NCBI GenBank assembly: GCA_963784175.1
Contig: CAWAQJ010000018.1
Span: 558,001 to 622,000 of the forward strand
Origin: JAIBJN01 sp963784175
GTDB lineage: Bacteria > Actinomycetota > Thermoleophilia > Gaiellales > Gaiellaceae
Length of the DNA stretch: 64,000 bases
Reading direction: 5' to 3'
The position numbers and the translations under genes were made by a program. Below, piece after piece: positions 8,800-15,265 of this stretch (position 1 is its first letter; each line of letters starts with the position of its first letter). The notes beneath the pieces were generated by a model, which was not told the DNA's origin, did not search any database, and saw nothing but the letters and a program-made list of their open reading frames with translations.

Positions 8800-9717
8800 C
8801 TACTTCAGGCTGACGTACGCCTCGCGGGTGCCCGACGCGTAGTCGGGCGGCAGCGGCTCGGTCGTTCTCGGGACGGCGAGCACGCGCGCGAAGCCGGCGT
8901 GGCGGAGCATGCGGGCGACCGCGGTCCGCGATGGCACCATGGCGAGCCGGTTGGAGTAGTTCTGCTCGTGAACCGCGTCCGGGACGACGTGGCACACGGG
9001 GCCGCGGTCTCGCACGATGGTCGTGTCCACGAGCGCGAGCTCCCGCGTCACCTCGGCCAGCCGCTCGAGGCCCAGGACCGGGTGCTCGAGGTGGTAGAGA
9101 AGCCCGAAGTAGAGCACCACGTCGAACTCCCCGTGCCGCTCCTTCGAGAGGTCGTAGGCGCTGGCCACCTCGAACTCGATCCCGTCCAGCCCGGCCACCT
9201 CCGTGATGAAGCGCGCCTGCTCGACGTTCCCGGCGCTCGCCTCGACGCCGAGGACCGACTTGGCGCCGGCGAGGCGGGCCTGGATGGACCAGAAGCCGCA
9301 GTTGCAGCCGACGTCGAGGACGGTCTTGCCCTCGAGCGAGCCCCCGGCGGCGGACGTGAGCGCCGGAAACAGATGGAGAAAGCGGCGGTAGTGGCGGCCG
9401 TGGATGCCCTTGCCCGGCTCCCAGTCGGCCTCGACGTAGCGGTCGCCGAAGCGGAAAGGGTAGTGCCAGTAGTACGACGTGATTCGGCGCTCGAGCTCGT
9501 CGGGCGAGAGCGAGAGGCCAGGCGCCAGCGGGAACTCCGCCGAGAACGAGGCCTCGGCCCGCGAGACGGCCTCCGCCCCCGGGGCCGGCAGGGTCTCGAG
9601 CTCGCTCGAGCCGCCGTTCGAGTCCGGCCCGCCGACGCGGCGGACCTCGAGCCCGAGCCGGCGCAGAACGCCTTTGGCTGAGCGGCGGACGCGGTTGGCT
9701 GCGGTGGTGGTCGGCAC
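8800..9717 (-). CDS. Class I SAM-dependent methyltransferase (CmoB/DUF1698-like)
   Basis: The protein is 305 residues long from GTG 9717, a start supported by a TATACT box 10 nt upstream. The SAM-binding motif I is VLDVGCNCGFWSIQ, followed by the acidic-loop region GVEAS, and a later segment FDVVLYFGLLYHLEHP. The part before the fold (YWHYPFRFGDRYVEADW, IHGRHYRRFLHLFP) recalls the tRNA-uridine modifying CmoB/DUF1698 group and related small-molecule methyltransferases. The substrate cannot be assigned. The gene ends directly against the convergent RTX protein, with no spacer, and is divergent from the sulfatase. Confidence 0.7.
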   Translation of the reverse strand: MPTTTAANRVRRSAKGVLRRLGLEVRRVGGPDSNGGSSELETLPAPGAEAVSRAEASFSAEFPLAPGLSLSPDELERRITSYYWHYPFRFGDRYVEADWEPGKGIHGRHYRRFLHLFPALTSAAGGSLEGKTVLDVGCNCGFWSIQARLAGAKSVLGVEASAGNVEQARFITEVAGLDGIEFEVASAYDLSKERHGEFDVVLYFGLLYHLEHPVLGLERLAEVTRELALVDTTIVRDRGPVCHVVPDAVHEQNYSNRLAMVPSRTAVARMLRHAGFARVLAVPRTTEPLPPDYASGTREAYVSLK

Positions 9718-9727
9718 GGCGCCGGCA

Positions 9728-9754
9728 AGTATAGGCCGCGCCTTCCGGTAGCCT
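9728..9754. promoter_or_regulatory. Divergent -10 boxes: methyltransferase and sulfatase
   Basis: TATACT on the minus strand (9733-9728) lies 10 nt before GTG 9717. TAGCCT on the plus strand (9749-9754) lies 8 nt before GTG 9763. Both fit the leaderless spacing seen across the window. Only 45 bp separate the two start codons. Confidence 0.4.
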
Positions 9755-9762
9755 CGACTCGC

Positions 9763-10240
9763 GTGAGAGGGGTCTGGCGTACCACTACTCTGCTCTGCGC
9801 GGTCCTGGCCGTCGCCCTGATCGGGACCGGAAACGCGGGGGCGCAGACCTCGCCGAACGTCGTCCTCGTCCTCACCGACGACCAGCGCTGGGACACGCTC
9901 GGCGTCATGCCGACCGTGCAGAGCCAGCTCGTCGACCGGGGAGTGACGTTCGAGAACGCGTTCGTCGTCAATCCCGTCTGCTGCCCGAGCCGGGCGAGCA
10001 CGCTCACCGGCCGCTACTCGCACTCGACGGGCGTCTACAACAACAACGGCCCGTACGGGGGCTGGCCCTCCTTTCGGACGCGCGAGGGCTCCACGATCGC
10101 CACCTGGCTCGAAGGCGGCGGCTACCGCACCGGCTTCTTCGGCAAGTACCTGAACAACTACGGCACCCGTTTCGTACCGCCGGGCTGGAGCCGCTGGGTC
10201 GCGTTCGCGCCGCCGAACACCGAGAACTACTACACGCTAC
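9763..10240 (+). CDS. Secreted sulfatase, N-terminal part (frameshifted, part 1 of 2)
   Basis: GTG 9763 opens a signal peptide (LLCAVLAVALIGTGNAGAQ), then the sulfatase N-terminus: VLVLTDDQRWDTLG with metal-binding aspartates, and NPVCCPSRASTLTGRYSHS. In that motif C73 of C-C-P-S-R is the expected formylglycine precursor. Homology-like sequence continues to FFGKYLNNYG and ENYYT. At about 10231-10240 the sense text leaves this frame: it stays open to 11172 but reads as arginine-rich shadow. The true continuation (YRLNIDGTMVDYG) lies one frame over. One surplus base, or two missing, would explain it. Either the gene is broken or the assembly has an error. Confidence 0.75.
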
Positions 10241-10261
10241 CGGCTCAACATCGACGGAACC

Positions 10262-11716
10262 ATGGTCGACTACGGGAGCGCCCCCGGCGACTATTCGACC
10301 GACGTGCTCGCCGACGAAGCGTCGTCATTCATCCGAGGCGCCGGCACCGAGCCGCTCTTCGTCCTCTTCGCGCCCTTCGCGCCGCACGGGCCCCCGACAC
10401 CCGCGCCCCGGCACGAGGGCGCCTTCGCAGGTCTGCCGCCGTGGCGGCCGGCAAGCTACAACGAGCCAAACGCCGCCGACAAGCCGGCCTGGGTGCGGTC
10501 CCTCGCGCCGCTGACGATCGGGGACGGCGCGGCTGTCGACGCCTTCCGCCGTGGCCAGCTGGAGTCGCTCCTGGCGGTGGACGACGCGGTCGGAGACCTC
10601 CTCGACGCGCTCGCGGACACCGGCCGGCTCGACGAGACGCTGTTCGTGTTCACGTCGGACAACGGCTACCTCTGGGGCGAGCACCGCTGGCGCTCGAAGA
10701 TCGTGCCCTACGACGAGTCGATCCGTGTGCCGCTCGTCGTCCGCTACGACGGGGTGGCGCAGGCGGCGGCCACGAGCCCTCGACTGGTGGCGAACATCGA
10801 CCTCGCGCCGACCTTCGCCCAGGCGGGGGGCGTCGCAGCGCCCGGCGCGGAGGGCCGGAGCTTCCTGAGCCTCCTCCCCAACCCGAACGCGGCGTGGCGA
10901 CCGGATGTCCTCGTGGAGAACCGCAAGAGCTTGACGGCGCCGCAGGTGCCCTCCTACTGCGTCGTACGCAACGCGGCGCGCACGTACGTGCAGTACGGCA
11001 CCGGCGAGGAGGAGATCTACGACATGTCAACCGACCCCGGCCAGCTCCAGAACCTCGCCCGGGCTCCCGCGCTCCGCCCGTCGCTGGTCTCGTTCCGACA
11101 GCGGACGCTGGCGCTCTGCAACCCCCCGCCGCCGGGGATGACGCTTCGCAGCCCGTGCCTCATCCTCGGTAACGACCGCGCGAACCGGCTGCGCGGGACG
11201 GCCGCCTACGACTACGTGTGCGCGGGCGACGGCGCCGACAGGGTCGAGGCGCGCTCGGGCGACGACCTCCTCTACGGGGGCAACGGCAACGACCTCCTGT
11301 ATGGCGAAGGCGGCCACGACCGCATCTACGGCGGCCCGGGCCTCGACCGGATCTACGGCGGGATCGGTCGTGACGTCGTCTACGCCGCCGACGGGCAACG
11401 CGACATCGTCGGCTGCGGCGACGGCCTCGACACCGTCTACGTCAATCCCGGAGACGTTGTCTCCGGCTGCGAGCGGATCCGCCGAGGTAGCGCTAGTCGA
11501 GCCCGAGCTCGTCGGCGTACGCACGGGCGTAGACCTCGCGCGCGTGCAGGACGTCCTCGACGTACTCGCGCGTCTCGGGAAACTCGATCTCGCCGCCCGC
11601 GGCGATCCACTCGTCGACATTGGTCTGTCCCGCGTTGTACGCCGCAAGCGCGAGCCGCTCGTCGCCGTACTTCCGGAGCAGCCGGCGAAGGTAGAAGGAG
11701 CCGTAGCGGACGTTGA
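10262..11716 (+). CDS. Sulfatase, C-terminal part with RTX repeats (frameshifted, part 2 of 2)
   Basis: The sequence resumes in frame 2 at MVDYGSAPGDYSTD. In-frame sense text (YRLNIDGT) already exists just upstream, so this ATG is not a natural start. It holds the rest of the sulfatase fold: FAPFAPHGPP, then FTSDNGYLWGEHRWRSK with the metal-binding D-N, histidine and lysine. After about 310 residues it passes into RTX repeats (RLRGTAAYDYVCAGDGADR, GGNGNDLLYGEGGHDRIYGG) and a Cys-flanked end, DVVSGCERIRR, near 11490. The frame stays open to 11716 across the convergent transglycosylase gene. The last ~75 arginine-rich residues look unreal; a TAG stop sits one frame off at about 11490, so a second base error is possible. 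Confidence 0.65.
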   Translation: MVDYGSAPGDYSTDVLADEASSFIRGAGTEPLFVLFAPFAPHGPPTPAPRHEGAFAGLPPWRPASYNEPNAADKPAWVRSLAPLTIGDGAAVDAFRRGQLESLLAVDDAVGDLLDALADTGRLDETLFVFTSDNGYLWGEHRWRSKIVPYDESIRVPLVVRYDGVAQAAATSPRLVANIDLAPTFAQAGGVAAPGAEGRSFLSLLPNPNAAWRPDVLVENRKSLTAPQVPSYCVVRNAARTYVQYGTGEEEIYDMSTDPGQLQNLARAPALRPSLVSFRQRTLALCNPPPPGMTLRSPCLILGNDRANRLRGTAAYDYVCAGDGADRVEARSGDDLLYGGNGNDLLYGEGGHDRIYGGPGLDRIYGGIGRDVVYAADGQRDIVGCGDGLDTVYVNPGDVVSGCERIRRGSASRARARRRTHGRRPRARAGRPRRTRASRETRSRRPRRSTRRHWSVPRCTPQARAARRRTSGAAGEGRRSRSGR

Positions 11717-12041
11717 TCTCCGGGTTGTAGAGGTCGGAGACCTCGAACTGATGGCCCTCGGTGTTCACGGCGATCCCCATCGCGGTGTCGGGCAGGAGCT
11801 GCATCAGCCCGATGGCGCCCGAGGACGACCGCGCGTCGGCATCGAACTTGCTCTCGCGGTAGATGACGGCGGCGAGGAGGGCCGCATCCAGTTCGTAGTT
11901 CTCGGCGTGCCCGCGGACGATGTGCTCGTACTCGAGCGGGTAGCGGATGCGCGCGTACCAGGTCGGCTCCGTCTCCTCCACGTAGAGGAGCCCGGCGAGG
12001 AGCGCGCCGAGGACCGCGACGCCTGCGACGGCGACTCTCAT
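11493..12041 (-). CDS. Lytic murein transglycosylase (SLT/GH23)
   Basis: This 182-residue protein has an N-terminal membrane anchor (VAVAGVAVLGALLAGLLYV) and one soluble lytic transglycosylase domain. It carries the catalytic-glutamate segment IYRESKFDADARSSSGAIG, then LMQLLPDTA and LALAAYNAG, the classic GH23 motifs. It would cleave the glycan backbone of peptidoglycan, forming 1,6-anhydro ends, on the outer face of the membrane. It is close to the minimal SLT length, with no extra binding domain. Its ATG at 12041 overlaps the coaE stop (ATGA), so the two are co-translated after rpsA. Confidence 0.9.
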   Translation of the reverse strand: MRVAVAGVAVLGALLAGLLYVEETEPTWYARIRYPLEYEHIVRGHAENYELDAALLAAVIYRESKFDADARSSSGAIGLMQLLPDTAMGIAVNTEGHQFEVSDLYNPEINVRYGSFYLRRLLRKYGDERLALAAYNAGQTNVDEWIAAGGEIEFPETREYVEDVLHAREVYARAYADELGLD

Positions 12042-12613
12042 CCGGACAGGGTGGCGACCACGCCGGACACGAAGCGGTCGAGGTCGTCGAGGGTCCCATC
12101 GTTGACGTAGACGAAGTCCGCACGCCGCGCCTTCTCCTCGTCGGGAAGCAGACGCTGCTCGCGGTCCCGGAGCGGCCCGATTCGGCGGGAGATGCGCACC
12201 TCCGTCGGCGCGGTCACGACCACCACCTTGTCGAAGCGCGTCTCGCCGCCGACCTCGTAGAGGAGCGGAACCTCGGTCACGCAGACGGCGGGCGGGTCGG
12301 GCAGCTCGGCGAGCTCCTCGCGCCAGGTGAGATACCGCGTGACGACCAGCGGATGCAGGAGGCCCTCCAGCCACGCGAGCGCCGGCGGGTCGGAGAAGAC
12401 GATCCGGCCGACCTTGCCGCGCTCGATCTCGCCGTCGTCGCCGAGCACGCCCTCCCCGAGCCGCTCGACGACCGCGCGCTTCACGTCGTCGTTCTCGCGC
12501 AAGAGTTGATGGACGATCTCGTCGCTCGAGATGACCGCGGCGCCGTGGCGCGCAAATGCGCGCAGCGTCTCGGACTTGCCCGCGCCGATCCCGCCCGTGA
12601 CGGCAACCGCCAC
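12038..12613 (-). CDS. coaE: Dephospho-CoA kinase
   Basis: CoaE phosphorylates dephospho-CoA, the last step of coenzyme A synthesis. The protein is 191 residues from GTG 12613, reading VAVAVTGGIGAGKSETLRAF, so the P-loop (GGIGAGKS) lies at the very N-terminus as usual. SSDEIVHQLL, DPPAL.WLEGLLHPLV and VTEVPLLYE match the family. The start falls 10 bp after the rpsA stop. An earlier in-frame start would translate the rpsA tail in the wrong frame. Placement after rpsA and before the transglycosylase gives a three-gene minus-strand transcript. Confidence 0.92.
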   Translation of the reverse strand: MAVAVTGGIGAGKSETLRAFARHGAAVISSDEIVHQLLRENDDVKRAVVERLGEGVLGDDGEIERGKVGRIVFSDPPALAWLEGLLHPLVVTRYLTWREELAELPDPPAVCVTEVPLLYEVGGETRFDKVVVVTAPTEVRISRRIGPLRDREQRLLPDEEKARRADFVYVNDGTLDDLDRFVSGVVATLSG

Positions 12614-12623
12614 GGGACGGCGA

Positions 12624-14231
12624 CTACTGCTCGTCGTCCTCAGTCGAGGCGGCGTCGCCTTCGGCGACGGCATCGTCGGCAGAAGCCTCGTCGGTCTCCG
12701 TCGGCCCGTGCTCGAGCTCGGGCGCATCGCCGAGCACGGCCTGCTCCTCGCCCTCGGAGGCGGCTTCCTCGGCGACCTCGGCCGCCGGCTCCTCGGCGGC
12801 AGGCTCTTCGGCCTCGGGCGCGGCTTCCTCGGCCACCGGCTCCTCGGCGGCAGGCTCCTCGGCAGCAGGCTCTTCGGCCTCGGGCGCGGCCTCCTCGGCA
12901 ACCTCGGCCACCGGCTCCTCGGCAGCAGGCTCCTCGGAAACGGGCGCGGCCTCCTCGACGACCTCGTCTTCGGGCACGCCGACAGCCTCGACCTCGGAAA
13001 CGGGCTCTGCGCCAGGCTCGGCCTCGGCGGCAGGCTGTTCCGTGAAGACCTCCTCCGAGAGCCCGAGGTCGGGCGTCGCGTCCTCGCCGATTCCCGGCCG
13101 GGCCGACTCGCCTTCCTCGACGCGCTTGAGGGAGAGCGAGAGGCGCCTGCGCTCGGCGTCCATCTCGATGATCTTCGCCCTGACGTTCGTGCCCTGCTCG
13201 ACGATCTCGCGAGGGTTCTCGACGTGGTGCGCCGCCAGCTCGGAGATGTGCACGAGACCCTCGACGCCGGGGACGACCTCGACGAACGCGCCGAAGGTGA
13301 CCACCTTCGTTACGCGTCCCTCGACGACGTCCCCCTGCTCGTACGCGTCGATGACCTGCTGCCACGGGTCGGACTGTGTCTGCTTGAGCCCGAGCGAGAT
13401 CCGCTGACGGTCGCGGTCGATGTCGAGCACCTTCACCCGGACCTCCTGCCCGATCTCGAGCAGCTCGGACGGATGGTTCACATGGCTCCAGGAGAGCTCG
13501 GAGATGTGGATGAGGCCGTCGATGCCCTCGAGGTCGACGAACGCCCCGAAGTCGACGATGTTGGAGATCGTGCCCTCCACGACGTCGCCGGGCGAGAGCC
13601 GGTCGAGGATCGCCTGGCGCATCTCGCGCCGCTCCTCCTCGAGCACCGCCCGCCGCGAGAGCACGACGTTGTTGCGGCTGCGGTTGAGCTCGATCACCTT
13701 GCAGCGCAGGGTCTGCGACATGAACTCGTCCAGGTCCTGCACGCGGCGGATGTCGACGAGGGAGGCCGGCAGGAAGCCGCGCACGCCCAGGTCGAGGATC
13801 AGCCCGCCCTTGACCACCTCGATGACGGTGCCCTCGACAGGCTCGCCGCTCTCGGCGGCGCCCTCGATGCGCTTCCACGCCATTTCGAAGCGCGCTCGCT
13901 TCTTCGACAGGATCAGACGCCCCTCGGCATCCTCCTTCGTCATCACGAGCGCGTCGATCTCGTCGCCGAGGTTGACCTCGTCGGCCGGGTTGACCGAGCG
14001 GCGGATCGAGAGCTCCGAGACGGGGATGACGCCCTCGGACTTGTAGCCGATGTCGACGAGGACCTCGTCCTTGTCGACGCGGACGACCTTGCCCCGCACG
14101 ACCTCCCCCTCGTTGATGACGGGGAACGTCGCGTCGTAGTCGGGGATCAGCTCGCCGTCGGGACCTGTGGTCCAGACGTCATCGTCTGTCTGCGGGATGT
14201 CTGCTTCGGTGGTCGTGTCGTTCGAAACCAT
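12624..14231 (-). CDS. rpsA: 30S ribosomal protein S1
   Basis: S1 binds mRNA on the 30S subunit. The protein has 535 residues with four S1 OB-fold repeats, opening at GKVVRVDKDEVLVDIGYKSE, GTVIEVVKGGLILDLGVRGF, GTISNIVDFGAFVDLEGIDG and GRVTKVVTFGAFVEVVPGVE. Four repeats is the usual actinobacterial number, against six in E. coli. After about residue 370 comes a long low-complexity acidic tail built from AEEPAAEEPVAE and PEAEE units. ATG 14231 lies 12 nt after a perfect TATAAT, so the mRNA probably has almost no leader. That is notable for a gene whose E. coli relative is controlled through its leader. Confidence 0.95.
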   Translation of the reverse strand: MVSNDTTTEADIPQTDDDVWTTGPDGELIPDYDATFPVINEGEVVRGKVVRVDKDEVLVDIGYKSEGVIPVSELSIRRSVNPADEVNLGDEIDALVMTKEDAEGRLILSKKRARFEMAWKRIEGAAESGEPVEGTVIEVVKGGLILDLGVRGFLPASLVDIRRVQDLDEFMSQTLRCKVIELNRSRNNVVLSRRAVLEEERREMRQAILDRLSPGDVVEGTISNIVDFGAFVDLEGIDGLIHISELSWSHVNHPSELLEIGQEVRVKVLDIDRDRQRISLGLKQTQSDPWQQVIDAYEQGDVVEGRVTKVVTFGAFVEVVPGVEGLVHISELAAHHVENPREIVEQGTNVRAKIIEMDAERRRLSLSLKRVEEGESARPGIGEDATPDLGLSEEVFTEQPAAEAEPGAEPVSEVEAVGVPEDEVVEEAAPVSEEPAAEEPVAEVAEEAAPEAEEPAAEEPAAEEPVAEEAAPEAEEPAAEEPAAEVAEEAASEGEEQAVLGDAPELEHGPTETDEASADDAVAEGDAASTEDDEQ

Positions 14232-14243
14232 GCGGGATCGCGC

Positions 14244-14251
14244 ATTATAGC
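14244..14251. promoter_or_regulatory. Overlapping divergent -10 boxes: rpsA and the propeller protein
   Basis: The sequence GCATTATAGC contains TATAAT on the minus strand (14249-14244), 12 nt before the rpsA ATG. On the plus strand it contains TATAGC (14246-14251), 9 nt before GTG 14261. The two polymerases could not occupy both at once. Confidence 0.5.
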
Positions 14252-14260
14252 CAGGGTCTC

Positions 14261-15262
14261 GTGAAAGGCCGCGACCTCCTCATCCTCTCCGGTGTCCTGC
14301 TTCTGGGAGGCTTCGCCGTGGCCGATGTCCTGCGGGATACGGCGTCCTCGGACCCCCGCGAGGCGCAGCCGGCGACAACCGAGCCCGCGACGACGTCGAC
14401 CGAGGAGGAACGGGCGATCCAGCGGCTGCCGGCCGTGCGCGGAGCGGGAGGCGACTTCGTCTTCACGGAGGTCGGCTCGTGCGCCGTGCGCGAGGTCGAC
14501 CTGCCGACCGGCCTGGTCTACCGGAATGTCGTCCAGGCGTCCACATGCGAGCTGTGGGCGGCCCCGGTGACGGCGAAGATCGCCGTCGGGATCGGCCAGC
14601 CGCGCGGCGACGCCGTACCGTTTCGCTTCATCGACCTCGCGAACCCAAACCAGGAGCTCAGCGGCGGCGAAGCGCTCTTTGGCGCCCTCTCCTGGAGCGA
14701 GGACGGCCAGCGGGCAGCGTGGTGCACCGGTCAGCGGATGGGGTTCGACCTCGAGCTTGGCGCCCGCCGGAGCGTCCTGCCGGACTGCCCGAGCGGGTAC
14801 TCGCCCGAAGGCGAGGTCGTCTACGCGCGGGGCGATCGGCTGTTCGTCGAGGACCGGCCGGGCCTCCAGGCGTCGGGGACGATCACGAAGGTGCACTACG
14901 GGAGCGACGACTCGGTCGCGGTCGTCGTCGAGGGGCGGCGGATCGAGCGTTACGTGAACGGCAAGCTCACCGACGCGCTCGACCTCCAGGCGCGCTACCA
15001 CGGCCGCCAGCCCACGCTTTCCCCCGACAACTGCTCGGCCGCGTACCGGGCGGGCGACCGGATGCGGATCCTGGACGTCGGCTGCTCGAGCCTCGGCCCG
15101 GACGGCACCCTCTTCCCGGGCCATGCCGCCGCCTGGTCGCCGAGCGGCGAGTGGATCGCGATCGGCGGTCCGACCGAGATCACCTTCTACGACCTGACGG
15201 GCACCGCCGAGCCGGTTGTCTGGGACGTAGGCGGGATCCAGCTCGCCTGGCGCCGCAGCTAG
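14261..15262 (+). CDS. Membrane-anchored beta-propeller-like protein, function unknown
   Basis: This 333-residue protein starts at GTG 14261, leaderless by spacing. One N-terminal hydrophobic helix (LLILSGVLLLGGFAVADVL) is followed by a Thr/Pro-rich linker (PATTEPATTSTEEE). The rest has irregular repeats such as ALSWSEDGQRAAWC, PTLSPDNCSAAY and AAWSPSGEWIAIGG, the W-S-x-D/S-G pattern of TolB/WD40-like propellers. Paired cysteines suggest an extracytoplasmic fold. No enzyme motif is seen. It converges on polA with a 3-bp gap. A scaffold or sensor role is possible but unsupported. Confidence 0.65.
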   Translation: MKGRDLLILSGVLLLGGFAVADVLRDTASSDPREAQPATTEPATTSTEEERAIQRLPAVRGAGGDFVFTEVGSCAVREVDLPTGLVYRNVVQASTCELWAAPVTAKIAVGIGQPRGDAVPFRFIDLANPNQELSGGEALFGALSWSEDGQRAAWCTGQRMGFDLELGARRSVLPDCPSGYSPEGEVVYARGDRLFVEDRPGLQASGTITKVHYGSDDSVAVVVEGRRIERYVNGKLTDALDLQARYHGRQPTLSPDNCSAAYRAGDRMRILDVGCSSLGPDGTLFPGHAAAWSPSGEWIAIGGPTEITFYDLTGTAEPVVWDVGGIQLAWRRS

Positions 15263-15265
15263 GCC

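Noticed and set aside
12640..13878. Repetitive Arg/Gly open frames opposite or within rpsA
   Set aside because: They arise from the repetitive acidic tail of rpsA read in other frames.
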